Shown here piece by piece: positions 32,772 through 41,423 of a stretch of DNA of 64,000 nucleotides. The notes under the pieces were generated by a model. It saw only the letters and a program-made list of their open reading frames with translations, was not told where the DNA came from and made no database searches. Numbering within the stretch: the first letter of the stretch is position 1; every line of letters starts with the position of its first letter. The position numbers were made by a program, and so were the translations under genes. The stretch spans positions 255,736 through 319,735 of the forward strand of contig JAEYZN010000012.1 of the NCBI GenBank assembly GCA_023428025.1, given 5' to 3'. Origin of the DNA: Bacillota bacterium (lineage in GTDB: Bacteria > Bacillota > Clostridia > Christensenellales > SZUA-584).

Positions 32772-33248
32772 TCAGATGCGTGAGATATCGCCGATCAGTC
32801 CGCCCGCGTCAATGATGCGCTGCATAAACGGCGGGAACGGCTCCGCCTGAAACGCGAGTCCTCTGGTCGTGTTTTTGATCACGCCGCTGGCCAGATCGAC
32901 TTCAAGCACGTCACCGGCATCCGTGTTCTTCACCGCTTCCTCGCATTCCAGTATCGGCAGGCCGATGTTGATGGCGTTACGGAAGAAGATGCGGGCAAAC
33001 GTACACGCGATGACGCAGGAAATGCCGGAAGCCTTGATGGAGATGGGCGCGTGCTCACGGGACGAACCGCAGCCGAAGTTGGCTTCCGCCACGATGATAT
33101 CGCCGGGCTGCACCGTTTTGACGAAATCCTTGTCGATATCCTCCATGCAGTGCGACGCCAGTTCCTTCTCGTCCGAGGTGTTGAGATACCTGGCGGGTAT
33201 GATAACGTCCGTATCCACGTTGTTGCCGTATTTATAAACTTTACCCAT
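32772..33248 (-). CDS. leuD: 3-isopropylmalate dehydratase small subunit
   Basis: LeuD, 158 residues, swivelling domain of isopropylmalate isomerase in leucine synthesis. The motif ANFGCGSSREHAPI and the start YGNNVDTDVIIPARYLN are diagnostic. The bacterial/archaeal short form lacks an N-terminal extension. AAGGAGAACTGAC precedes the ATG. Last gene of leuA-leuC-leuD; leuB does not follow, and a terminator closes the unit. Confidence 0.96.
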   Translation of the reverse strand: MGKVYKYGNNVDTDVIIPARYLNTSDEKELASHCMEDIDKDFVKTVQPGDIIVAEANFGCGSSREHAPISIKASGISCVIACTFARIFFRNAINIGLPILECEEAVKNTDAGDVLEVDLASGVIKNTTRGLAFQAEPFPPFMQRIIDAGGLIGDISRI

Positions 33249-33266
33249 GTCAGTTCTCCTTCATTA

Positions 33267-34523
33267 TTATATATTGGCGGGATCTTCGATGCGCCCCGTC
33301 AGTGCGGAGGCCGCCGCCACTGCCGGGCTGGCCAGATACACCTCGGAATCCACATGTCCCATGCGTCCCACAAAATTGCGGTTGGTGGTGGAGACGGAGC
33401 GTTCGCCTGCCGCCAGTATGCCCATGTGCCCGCCGAGGCACGGCCCGCAGGTGGGCGTGGATACCGCGGCGCCCGCTTCCACAAAGTCTGCGAGCAAGCC
33501 CTCTTTCATCGCCTGTAGGTAGATGGCCTGCGTTCCCGGGAAGACGATGACGCGCACACCTTTCTTCACCTTGCGGCCGCGCAATATCTCCGCCGCGATC
33601 CTGAGGTCGGTGATACGACCGTTGGTGCAGGAGCCGATCACCACCTGATCAATCGCCACATCCCCCACCTCGTCGATGGTTCGGGTGTTGTCCGGCAGGT
33701 GCGGGAACGCGACGGTAGGCCGCAATGCCGCCAGATCGATATCGATCACGCGGGCGTATTCCGCGTCGCCATCTGCCTCAAACGCCGTATACGGGCGCGC
33801 GGCGTGCTCGTTGAGATACTCAATCGTCTGGGCGTCCACCGGGAATATACCGTTCTTGGCGCCCGCCTCGATAGCCATGTTGGCCACCGTGAACCGGTCG
33901 TCCATTGTGAGGCTGGCGATATCGCCCGCGAACTCCATCGACTGGTAGAGCGCGCCGTCCACGCCAATCATGCCGATGATGTGCAGGATCAGGTCCTTGC
34001 CGGACACCCATTTTTGCATCTTGCCCTTGAGAGCGAACTTGATCGCCGCAGGCACCTTGAACCAGCAGACACCGCGCGCCATCGCGGCCGCGAGGTCCGT
34101 GCTGCCCACGCCGGTGGAGAACGCACCCAGCGCGCCGTACGTACAGGTATGCGAATCCGCGCCGATGATAGCGTCGCCCGGCACAGCCAGGCCCTTCTCG
34201 GGAATCAGGCAGTGCTCGATGCCCATCTCGCCGATCTCGAAGTAATTGACGATGCCGTATTCCTTCGCGAAGTCGCGCAGCAGCTTGGCCTGTTCGGCCG
34301 CCTTGATATCCTTATTGGGGGTGAAATGGTCCGGCACGATGGCGATCTTTTCTTTGTCAAAAACCTGCGTCCGTCCTGTGCGCTTGAATTCGCGTATCGC
34401 GACGGGCGTTGTGATATCGTTCCCCAATGCGAGGTCTAACCGCGCTTCGATAAACTGGCCGGCATGCACTTCCTTGAGGTCTGTCTTGCTAGCCAGTATT
34501 TTTTGCGTCATTGTCATGCCCAC
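33267..34523 (-). CDS. leuC: 3-isopropylmalate dehydratase large subunit
   Basis: LeuC of 418 residues carrying the catalytic 4Fe-4S cluster; ligands are in VIGSCTNGRITDLR and TPTCGPCLGGHMG. GADSHTCTYGALGAF is the other signature. The GTG at 34523 is preferred because GGAGGGCTAAACAC, formed by the last codons of leuA, precedes it at good spacing; ATG codons two and four positions later are alternatives. It works with LeuD. Confidence 0.95.
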   Translation of the reverse strand: MGMTMTQKILASKTDLKEVHAGQFIEARLDLALGNDITTPVAIREFKRTGRTQVFDKEKIAIVPDHFTPNKDIKAAEQAKLLRDFAKEYGIVNYFEIGEMGIEHCLIPEKGLAVPGDAIIGADSHTCTYGALGAFSTGVGSTDLAAAMARGVCWFKVPAAIKFALKGKMQKWVSGKDLILHIIGMIGVDGALYQSMEFAGDIASLTMDDRFTVANMAIEAGAKNGIFPVDAQTIEYLNEHAARPYTAFEADGDAEYARVIDIDLAALRPTVAFPHLPDNTRTIDEVGDVAIDQVVIGSCTNGRITDLRIAAEILRGRKVKKGVRVIVFPGTQAIYLQAMKEGLLADFVEAGAAVSTPTCGPCLGGHMGILAAGERSVSTTNRNFVGRMGHVDSEVYLASPAVAAASALTGRIEDPANI

Positions 34524-34527
34524 GTGT

Positions 34528-36045
34528 TTAGCCCTCCAGCTTCATTTGATAGTAATATTTGTTGATTGCGTCGATATACGCCTTGACACTCGCTTCCACC
34601 ACGTCGGTGGAGAGCCCGCGGCCGCGCGCCTTCTTGCCGTCTTTGGACAGCTTCACGATCACTTCGCCCTGCGCGTCCTTGCCGCCCGTGACCGAGCGGA
34701 CAATGTAATCCTCCAGCACGAAGCTTTCGCCAATGCAGCGCTCCACCGCGTTGAACGCCGCGTCCACCGGGCCGTCGCCTGTCGCCGCTTCCTCAACCGT
34801 TCTGTCCTCACGCTGCAGCTTCACCACCGCCGTCGCCGTCATGCGGTTGCCGCTGTTGATCACAAAGGTGTCAAACACATATTCGTTCGGGATATCGAAC
34901 GTGTCCACCTCGACCAACGCGCGGATATCCAGGTCGGACACGTCCTTCTTTCTGTCCGCCAGATCCTTGAACTTCCCGAACGTGGCTTCCAGATGTTCGT
35001 CGCTCAGCGCGTAGCCCAAGGCTTTGAGGCGCTCGGCAAACGCGTGCTTTCCGGAATGCTTGCCCAGCACGATAACGTTCTCCGGCAAGCCGATGGACTC
35101 GGGCGTCATGATCTCATACGTCTGTTTGTTGGCGAGCACGCCGTGCTGATGGATACCCGCCTCGTGTGCGAACGCGTTGGCGCCCACGATGGCTTTGTTC
35201 GGCTGGACCGAGACGCCGGTGATCGCTGAAATCAACCGTGACGCGTTGTATATCTGTTTGGTATTGATATTCGTCGTATATCCGTACAAATCCTGTCTCG
35301 TGGACAACGCCATCACGATTTCCTCCAGCGCCGCGTTGCCTGCCCGCTCGCCGATGCCGTTGATCGTGCCTTCCACCTGCGTCGCGCCAGCGCGGATCGC
35401 GGCCAGCGTGTTCGCCACGCCCAGCCCCAGATCGTTGTGGCAATGCACGGAAAGGTCTATCTTCTCGATGCCGCGTACATTCTGTTTGACGCCGCTGATC
35501 AGTTCAAAGAACTCCTCCGGCATCGCATACCCCACGGTATCCGGCACATTGATGCAGGTGGCGCCCGCCTTGATCACCGCTTCGAATACGCGGTACAAAA
35601 ACTCCGGCTCGCTCCTCGACGCGTCCTCCGCCGAGAATTCCACATCGGCACACAATGACTTCGCGTAACGCACCATCTCCTCCGCCTGCTTCAAAACATC
35701 TTCCGGCGACATTTTGAGCTTATACTGCATGTGGATGGGCGATGTAGCGAGAAACGTATGGATGCGCGGGCTGACGGCGCCCTTCACGGCTTCGTAGGCT
35801 CGGTCGATATCCTTCTTGAGCGCGCGGGACAGGCTCGCCACCGTAGCGTCCTTCACCGTTTCCGCGATGGTCTTCACGGAAATAAAATCTCCCGGAGAAG
35901 CGATGGCGAAGCCCGCCTCGATCACGTCCACCCCCAGCTTTTCCAGCTGCTTTGCCACTTCGATCTTTTCCTGCAGGTTCATGCTGCAGCCCGGCGACTG
36001 TTCCCCGTCGCGCAGTGTCGTGTCGAAGATCTTGATCGTTGCCAT
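34528..36045 (-). CDS. leuA: 2-isopropylmalate synthase
   Basis: LeuA of 505 residues, condenses acetyl-CoA with 2-oxoisovalerate, first step of leucine synthesis. The catalytic TIM barrel has IFDTTLRDGEQSPG, CHNDLGLGVANTLAA and GERAGNAALEE; HEAGIHQHGVL links to the C-terminal leucine-sensing domain (about 390-505, IVRSVTGGKDAQGEV), so feedback control by leucine is likely. A T-box leader precedes it. Homocitrate or citramalate synthase are less likely given the linked leuCD and T-box. Confidence 0.94.
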   Translation of the reverse strand: MATIKIFDTTLRDGEQSPGCSMNLQEKIEVAKQLEKLGVDVIEAGFAIASPGDFISVKTIAETVKDATVASLSRALKKDIDRAYEAVKGAVSPRIHTFLATSPIHMQYKLKMSPEDVLKQAEEMVRYAKSLCADVEFSAEDASRSEPEFLYRVFEAVIKAGATCINVPDTVGYAMPEEFFELISGVKQNVRGIEKIDLSVHCHNDLGLGVANTLAAIRAGATQVEGTINGIGERAGNAALEEIVMALSTRQDLYGYTTNINTKQIYNASRLISAITGVSVQPNKAIVGANAFAHEAGIHQHGVLANKQTYEIMTPESIGLPENVIVLGKHSGKHAFAERLKALGYALSDEHLEATFGKFKDLADRKKDVSDLDIRALVEVDTFDIPNEYVFDTFVINSGNRMTATAVVKLQREDRTVEEAATGDGPVDAAFNAVERCIGESFVLEDYIVRSVTGGKDAQGEVIVKLSKDGKKARGRGLSTDVVEASVKAYIDAINKYYYQMKLEG

Positions 36046-36102
36046 TGAAGTTTTTTCTCCTCAAAAAGTATTTGTCTGTGGCCTTCGCAGTTTCGGAGAA
36101 AC

Positions 36103-36359
36103 AAAAAAAGCCTTACGTCGACAGAGACGTAAGACCACGCGGTACCACTCTGCTTGCGGCTAAAAAGCCACCAGCTTAACAGGGCACGACATGATGCCCG
36201 TCCTCGTATAACGTTGAGTCACGACGTCTGCACCTACTGAACGTTCGGCACAGCGGCTTCGGAGCGAGCTTCATTGATCTACAGCCTGCCGTCTTTCACC
36301 AAGCGACGGCTCTCTGAGAGGCCAGAGTCAACTACTATTCTCCTTCACAGCCTTTATTG
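36103..36359 (-). promoter_or_regulatory. T-box leader of the leu operon
   Basis: On the minus strand the T-box core AGAGTGGTACCGCG lies at 36151-36138. It is followed by a terminator stem CTTACGTC/GACGTAAG (36133-36112) and seven T (36109-36103). Upstream, AGAGAGCCGTCGCTTGGTG and GACGGC form the distal part of Stem I with its bulge and loop motifs. A CTC leucine codon at 36268-36266 (GAAGCTCGCTCC) is the best specifier candidate. Uncharged leucyl-tRNA would allow read-through into leuA. Confidence 0.93.
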
Positions 36360-36365
36360 GAGTTC

Positions 36366-36395
36366 ATTATAGATGCTGGATATATATTCTGTCAA
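36366..36395 (-). promoter_or_regulatory. SigA promoter of the leu operon
   Basis: TTGACA (36395-36390), 18-bp spacer, TATAAT (36371-36366): both boxes are perfect. It lies just upstream of the T-box leader. Confidence 0.92.
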
Positions 36396-36479
36396 CAACA
36401 TTTTTGTAAAGAAACAAAAAGCCTGCGATATACATATATACACCGCATCGCTATGCAACCTGATTTGGAGGTTCTTTGA

Positions 36480-36890
36480 TTACAGATTGAATTGACTGTC
36501 TGGAGAGTTTGAATCTTTGTTTTTCAGCTTCTCACGATAATAGGCCATGTGTTCTTTGCCCCAGCGCCACATATCATTGACGATAGGCAATATCGATTCG
36601 CCCAGCTCTGTCAGGTGATATTCCACCTTTGGCGGGACAACGGGATATATCTTTCTGGAAATGATTCCGTCCTGTTCCAGCTCGCGAAGCTGTTTGGTCA
36701 GAATCCTGTTGCTGATATCCTTGAACAGCCGGAAAAGCTCGCTGTACCGGTGCGGCCCCTCATTCCCCAGGTGCCAGATAATGACGATCTTGTATTTACC
36801 GCTGATGATCGACATCGTCAGTTCTTTTTCACAGTTGAATTCATTGTTGAGCAGGCGGCGCTCAATTTCACTTCTTAACTGACCAGACAA
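36480..36890 (-). CDS. HxlR-family transcriptional regulator, TTG start
   Basis: Winged-helix HxlR/MarR-like regulator of about 136 residues. The recognition region is HRYSELFRLFKDISNRILTK, followed by LRELEQDGIISRKIYPVVPP and YHLTELGESI, all typical. TTG at 36890 is chosen: AAGGAG lies seven bases upstream, and the earlier in-frame ATG at 36944 lies inside the -35 box of a clear promoter (36949-36921). Cys in NEFNCEKEL sits where many HxlR proteins carry a redox or ligand-sensing cysteine. The gene follows the aldehyde dehydrogenase on the same strand but has its own promoter. Confidence 0.85.
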   Translation of the reverse strand: MSGQLRSEIERRLLNNEFNCEKELTMSIISGKYKIVIIWHLGNEGPHRYSELFRLFKDISNRILTKQLRELEQDGIISRKIYPVVPPKVEYHLTELGESILPIVNDMWRWGKEHMAYYREKLKNKDSNSPDSQFNL

Positions 36891-36920
36891 GAGACTTCTC
36901 CTTATCATGGATTTGTTATC

Positions 36921-36949
36921 AGTATATGTGATAATTGCCCTCATGACAA
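36921..36949 (-). promoter_or_regulatory. SigA promoter of the HxlR gene
   Basis: TTGTCA (36949-36944), 17-bp spacer, TATACT (36926-36921). Predicted transcription starts near 36914, giving a leader of about 24 bases that holds the AAGGAG site. Confidence 0.7.
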
Positions 36950-36972
36950 GGAGAGTCTCAGCTTCAACTGTG

Positions 36973-38412
36973 CTATTTCAATATCGATTTCAGAATAAAC
37001 GCTTTTGGCTGCGTCATCTCCTCGAGCGTGCAGCAGATACCCTCACGTCCGAGGCCCGTCAGCTTCCGTCCGCCATGGGGCTGATCAATATTGCGGTAAT
37101 TGCCGGATCCGTTGATGACCACGCTGCCGCATTGCATTTTGGACGCCACACGAAAAGCCTTTTTCATATCCCGCGTGATGACACCGGCGTTCAGCCCAAA
37201 AGGCGTGTTGTTGGCAATACGGACCGCTTCCTCCTCCGTGTCAAAACCGATGATGGGAAACACCGGCCCGAACACCTCCAGACCCTTGCATATATCCATA
37301 TCCGGCGTGACATTCACCAGCACCGTCGGCTCGTAATATGTCGGCCCGATGAGCCTGCCGCCGTAAACACAGGCTGCGCCCTGACTGAGTGTATGCTCGA
37401 CCTGCTTTTGCACTTCCAGCGTGGCGCGCGGGCTGATCAGCACACCCATCTCGGTTTCCTCATCCAGGGGGTTCCCCGTCTTCACGGTCTTCAGTCTTGC
37501 TATCAACTTTTCAACAAAAATGTCTTTAATGCTGTTCTGTATCAGAAAGCGCTTGGGGGCGCAGCAGGTCTGCCCGGCGTTCTGTATGCGCCCGGAAGCG
37601 CACTCACCCACCGCCAGCTCCATGTCCGCGTCGTCAAAGACGATGAAGGGATCGTTTCCGCCCAGTTCGAGAAAGAGGTGCTTCAGCGTTTGCGCGGCGC
37701 TCTTGGCGATGGATATCCCCACTTCCGTGCTTCCGGTGAAGCTCACGGCGTCGATATGCTCGCTCTCAACCAGCATATTACCCACCATGCCGCCGGGGCC
37801 GGTAATGATCTGCAGCACACTGCCCGGTACGCCCGCGCCCAGCATCAGCTCAACGATACGGAGCAGCGTCAGCGGATTGTCCGTCGCCGGTTTGACGATA
37901 ACGCTGTTGCCCACGCTCAGCGCGGCCGCCACCTTATGCATGCACAGCTCCACCGGATAATTGAACGGCGCGATGCTGGCCACCACGCCCAGCGGTTCCC
38001 TGCGCGTGAATATGATGTCCTTTTCGCAGCTGGGCTGTGTCTCCGTCGTCATGGTCTCGCCGTAAAGGTGCTTGGCTTTTTCCACATAGCTCCTCAATAT
38101 CTGGACCGCGCAGTCCACCTCTCCGCGCGCTTCGCGTATGATCTTGCCCATCTCGGTGCTGAGCAAAACGGCAAGCTCTTCAACATGCGCCTCCAGCACA
38201 TCCGCGCTTTTCAGAAGCACGCGGGCGCGTTCATGCATCGGCGTTTCCGCCCACAGCCGTTTCCCCTCCTGCGCAATCAGCATGGCGCTGTTCACATCGT
38301 CGGTCGTCGCGCTGGGCACGCTGTCTACCAGCTCCTGTGTCGCGGAGTTGTATACGGGAATCGTTTTTTTATCGCTGGAATCAACCGGGTAGCCGCCAAT
38401 AAACATTTTCAT
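36973..38412 (-). CDS. NAD(P)-dependent aldehyde dehydrogenase
   Basis: ALDH-superfamily protein of about 479 residues. The catalytic cysteine lies in NAGQTCCAPKRF, the general-base Glu in LELGGNDPFIVFDDAD and the cofactor fold in VSFTGSTEVGISIAK. GLGREG closes the substrate tunnel. It resembles lactaldehyde, glycolaldehyde or succinate-semialdehyde dehydrogenases; the substrate cannot be fixed. ATG at 38412 is preferred, with two other in-frame ATG codons nearby. A possible promoter TTTACA-N17-TATTGT lies about 100 bp upstream. The downstream HxlR regulator may control it. Confidence 0.88.
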   Translation of the reverse strand: MKMFIGGYPVDSSDKKTIPVYNSATQELVDSVPSATTDDVNSAMLIAQEGKRLWAETPMHERARVLLKSADVLEAHVEELAVLLSTEMGKIIREARGEVDCAVQILRSYVEKAKHLYGETMTTETQPSCEKDIIFTRREPLGVVASIAPFNYPVELCMHKVAAALSVGNSVIVKPATDNPLTLLRIVELMLGAGVPGSVLQIITGPGGMVGNMLVESEHIDAVSFTGSTEVGISIAKSAAQTLKHLFLELGGNDPFIVFDDADMELAVGECASGRIQNAGQTCCAPKRFLIQNSIKDIFVEKLIARLKTVKTGNPLDEETEMGVLISPRATLEVQKQVEHTLSQGAACVYGGRLIGPTYYEPTVLVNVTPDMDICKGLEVFGPVFPIIGFDTEEEAVRIANNTPFGLNAGVITRDMKKAFRVASKMQCGSVVINGSGNYRNIDQPHGGRKLTGLGREGICCTLEEMTQPKAFILKSILK

Positions 38413-38582
38413 CTTCTTTACACGTCCCTTCATCGATTTTTTGATTTTTTTACATGATGCATTCACATTTGGAATGATATAAAATTGCCTGTGGGTTCAT
38501 CATTAACAATAAATCGGTCATACGCTTGTGTAAAGTACGCACAAATTTGTACGGCAGTTACATTGTTGTTACCACTCATATA

Positions 38583-38609
38583 AAAAGCCTTCAAGATGAA
38601 GGCTTTTTT
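38583..38609 (-). terminator. Terminator after the nitroreductase gene
   Basis: Stem AAAAGCCTTC/GAAGGCTTTT with loop AAGAT and T-runs on both sides. It separates the 38.6-44.1 kb operon from the aldehyde dehydrogenase gene. Confidence 0.87.
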
Positions 38610-38639
38610 CGGCTATAGGTTGGTTGAGGGGGCGGGTCT

Positions 38640-39293
38640 TTAGACCCTTCTGAGCAGCGTCTCTTCAAGCCCCAGTCTCAGGAGCGGCGCCGGGGTCTGG
38701 GCAGGCCAGCCAACATCCACATAAGTGACCAGCTTATAATGCTCCGGCAGCTTCAGAAAATCGTACAGCCGCTCGAATACCGGCGGCGTGAACGTCAGCC
38801 AGACGCCGCCCAGGCCCAGCGCATGCGCCGTCAGCACGATGTTCTGCGCCGCCGCGCCCGCGTCAAGCAGCCGGTTTCTCTCGGGGTTCAGCGGATTGGC
38901 GCGGTAAACGCGCTCATCCTGCAGCACCAGCAGATGTACCGGGCCCGGCGGAATGTCTCCGCCTTTGAACAAACCGGGTGCGTTCTTCTCGCGGATCACC
39001 GCATAGCGTATGGACTGGAGGTTGCACGAATGCGCGGCCCACAGCCCGCTTTGCAGCACCTTATCGATGATCTCGTCGCTCACCTCTTCGTCCGTCCAGT
39101 GGCGCACGGACCGCCGTTCCTTTACGATCTTGTCGTAAACGCTGTATTCTTCGTCTGTCACCTTGTGCGGCGCAAATGCCGACAAATCCACGGTTTCTCC
39201 GTCCTGTGATTTTCGAGCAAATTCCAGCACGCGCAACGCGGTCTTAAAATCCGGCAGTTCCTCGGAAATGCCCCTGCGCCGCCACAGGTTCAC
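38640..39293 (-). CDS. Nitroreductase-family FMN enzyme
   Basis: A protein of at least 217 residues of the nitroreductase family, homodimeric FMN oxidoreductases. RRSVRHWTDEEV is the FMN-phosphate site; DAGAAAQNIVLTAHALGLGGVW is the other hallmark (core AAAQNIVLTAHALGLGGVW). It carries an N-terminal extension of about 45 residues before the FMN motif. The GTG at 39293 has no ribosome-binding site; a CTG at 39311 preceded by AAGGAAAA, overlapping the upstream small gene, could be the true start and would add six residues. Last gene of the ABC-transporter operon; likely reduces a nitro, imine or C=C group of the imported compound. Confidence 0.83.
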   Translation of the reverse strand: MNLWRRRGISEELPDFKTALRVLEFARKSQDGETVDLSAFAPHKVTDEEYSVYDKIVKERRSVRHWTDEEVSDEIIDKVLQSGLWAAHSCNLQSIRYAVIREKNAPGLFKGGDIPPGPVHLLVLQDERVYRANPLNPERNRLLDAGAAAQNIVLTAHALGLGGVWLTFTPPVFERLYDFLKLPEHYKLVTYVDVGWPAQTPAPLLRLGLEETLLRRV

Positions 39294-39304
39294 CAGATTG
39301 CCGA

Positions 39305-39529
39305 TCAGCTTGTCTGGTTTTCCTTCAGCTTTTTCTCATAATGGATAGCCGAATAGGTCTGAATCTCCAGCGTATGGTGCAGGCGCTCGCGGAACCGGGC
39401 CCGAAACTCGGTCTCGTCAATCTTCAGGTATTCTTCGTCGCTCAGGTTAAACCTTTGCAACACCTTCGTTATCTCTTCTTCGGAGAGTTTTGAAAAATCG
39501 ATCTTTGTTAAGTCTATCGTCTCGCTCAT
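39305..39529 (-). CDS. Small protein of unknown function in the ABC operon
   Basis: A 74-residue acidic, helical protein (LTKIDFSKLSEEEITKVLQR). It has no membrane segment and no cysteines, and I do not recognise a family. ATG at 39529 is chosen because AAGGA lies eight bases upstream; another ATG three codons earlier overlaps that site. It lies between the ATPase and nitroreductase genes and its end overlaps or abuts the likely nitroreductase start, so it may be an accessory subunit of that enzyme or of the transporter. Confidence 0.6.
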   Translation of the reverse strand: MSETIDLTKIDFSKLSEEEITKVLQRFNLSDEEYLKIDETEFRARFRERLHHTLEIQTYSAIHYEKKLKENQTS

Positions 39530-39545
39530 CGGTTCCATCCTTCTT

Positions 39546-40319
39546 TCAAATGCTAAACTCCGTCTCGATACCCGTGTCCTTTTCGTTCAAAGTCCGGTAT
39601 ATTTCCTTTTCCAGCTCCAGAATCAGCGGATGGCCGTGCTCTCTCGGGCGGGGAAAATCGACGGTGTATATCTTTTTGATCCGGCCCGGCCGCGGAGAGA
39701 ACAGCACCACTCTGTCAGCCAGGAACACGGACTCCGTCACGTCGTGCGTGATGAACACCACCGTCTTCTTTTCCTTTTGCCATATCGCCGTCACATCAGC
39801 CTGAAGCTGCAGCCGGGTCAAATAGTCCACCGCTCCAAACGGTTCATCCATCAGCAGCACCTTGGGGTTTGCCACCAACGTGCGGGCCAGGCCCGCACGT
39901 TGGCGCATACCGCCGGAAAGCTGATGAGGATACCGGTTTTCAAACGTGTTCAAGTCGACGCGCCGGATATACTCCATCGCCATCGCACGCCTCTTCGCCT
40001 TGGGTTCTCCGCGAACCTCCAGCCCGAACTCAATGTTTTCGAGCACGGTTCGCCACGGAAACAGCGAGGAGTCCTGAAAGACGACGCCGATATCGCGCGA
40101 AGGTCCCTTTACCTCTTTGTCCCCGATGAATATCTGGCCGGAGGTGGGCAGCTGCAGCCCGGCGAGCAGCTCCAGCAGTGTGCTTTTGCCGCACCCGCTG
40201 GGCCCCAGCACGCATATGAACTCCCCATCCTTGATCTCGAGGTCCACGTTCGACAGGGCCTGAACCTCCTGCTGGCCAGTATAAATCTTGTTCAATCCTT
40301 TAATGATGATTGGGGGCAT
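39546..40319 (-). CDS. ABC transporter ATPase (SsuB/TauB/NrtD-like)
   Basis: ABC ATPase of 257 residues. Walker A is LGPSGCGKSTLLE, the Q-loop VFQDSSLFPW, signature LSGGMRQRAGLAR, Walker B KVLLMDEPFGAVD and the H-loop FITHDVTESVFLAD. This subfamily serves importers of sulfonates, nitrate, taurine and thiamine-precursor pyrimidines. It follows the substrate-binding protein and permease genes. Confidence 0.92.
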   Translation of the reverse strand: MPPIIIKGLNKIYTGQQEVQALSNVDLEIKDGEFICVLGPSGCGKSTLLELLAGLQLPTSGQIFIGDKEVKGPSRDIGVVFQDSSLFPWRTVLENIEFGLEVRGEPKAKRRAMAMEYIRRVDLNTFENRYPHQLSGGMRQRAGLARTLVANPKVLLMDEPFGAVDYLTRLQLQADVTAIWQKEKKTVVFITHDVTESVFLADRVVLFSPRPGRIKKIYTVDFPRPREHGHPLILELEKEIYRTLNEKDTGIETEFSI

Positions 40320-40337
40320 CCTTAACTCCTTATTCCT

Positions 40338-41396
40338 TTATGACTCCGGCAGAAAACTCTGATCAATGTACGGCGTCAAATTATACTTCTCTTCCTGAAA
40401 ACCCAGCTCGATCTGGGTATCCTGCGTGTCATTGAGCGAGTTGATATCCACCGAGGGCTCGTTTGCCCAGATTTCCAGCTCGGACTCCAGCACCGCCCTC
40501 AATATCTCCGGGTCAATCTCGACATATTTGGATCCGAACTCTATCGTTTCGTCCAGATTCTCCTTGGCATACGTCCAGGACTTGTAGTACGCCTTGATGA
40601 TCTTGCGCAGTTCATCCGGGTGTTCCGCGATAAACTTGTCGCTCGCCACCAGCACGCCGGTGTGGAACGTGGGCAGATATTCATAGCCCTTGCCCAACAG
40701 TTTGCCGACGCCTTCCTTCTCGGCCAACTCAACAAACGGCTGGTGGATGATGGTGGCAGCCACCTGGCCGGTCTGAAGGCTGGCGTACGCCTGCTGATAC
40801 ACGCCGTTGGCCAGCAATGTCACGTCCTTATCCGGGTCTAAGCCGTTCTCTTTCAGCATCACACGGGTATATGCGTCCAGACCCGAGCCCGCCATCGCGA
40901 TGCCCACCACTTTGCCCTTCAGGTCGGAAATCTCATTGATATCCGGCGCGCCGATCAGATAAAACGCGCCCTTGGTGCGGAACATGGACCCCACGATTTT
41001 GAACGGAGCGCCCTGGGCCGTCGCCGTGATCGCCTGGGAGGTGTTCAGGTCTGCAAAGTCGACATCGCCGGAGATCAGGCCGGAGATTTTGTCGTCCAGT
41101 ATGATCTCTTCGGTTTTCAGTCCGTCTTCCGAAAAGAACCCTTTTTCAAAGCCGAGCCATGTGCCAATGCCGGTATAGCTGACAAACGGCGCGAACTTCA
41201 CCGTATACGCATCCGCCGCAGCTTCGGTGGCATCCGGAGTGGCCTCATCGGCCGGGGCTTCCGTCGCAGCTTCGGTGGCTGCGGGTGTTGGGTCCGGGCT
41301 TTCTGCAGGCGTGGCCGGAGCGGCGCACCCCAAGCTGAATACCGAAACCAGCAGCAGCGCCACGGCAAGCACAGTCAATTTGTAAATCCTCTTCAT
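40338..41396 (-). CDS. ABC substrate-binding lipoprotein (NMT1/SsuA-like)
   Basis: Lipoprotein of 352 residues. The signal peptide ends in the lipobox FSLGCAAP (Cys24), followed by an Ala/Thr/Glu/Pro-rich linker to about residue 65. The mature domain shows SYTGIGTWLGFEKGFF, GLISGDVDFADLNTSQAI and LKGKVVGIAMAGSGLDAY, the NMT1/SsuA-type fold for sulfonates, nitrate or pyrimidines. The actual ligand is unknown; linked enzymes suggest an amide-containing N/S compound. Confidence 0.9.
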   Translation of the reverse strand: MKRIYKLTVLAVALLLVSVFSLGCAAPATPAESPDPTPAATEAATEAPADEATPDATEAAADAYTVKFAPFVSYTGIGTWLGFEKGFFSEDGLKTEEIILDDKISGLISGDVDFADLNTSQAITATAQGAPFKIVGSMFRTKGAFYLIGAPDINEISDLKGKVVGIAMAGSGLDAYTRVMLKENGLDPDKDVTLLANGVYQQAYASLQTGQVAATIIHQPFVELAEKEGVGKLLGKGYEYLPTFHTGVLVASDKFIAEHPDELRKIIKAYYKSWTYAKENLDETIEFGSKYVEIDPEILRAVLESELEIWANEPSVDINSLNDTQDTQIELGFQEEKYNLTPYIDQSFLPES

Positions 41397-41423
41397 GTCT
41401 ACATCTCCTTATATTTTAAGAAT

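Noticed and set aside
36907..38457. 516-codon open frame opposite the aldehyde dehydrogenase
   Set aside because: Antisense shadow; the minus-strand ALDH motifs are unmistakable.
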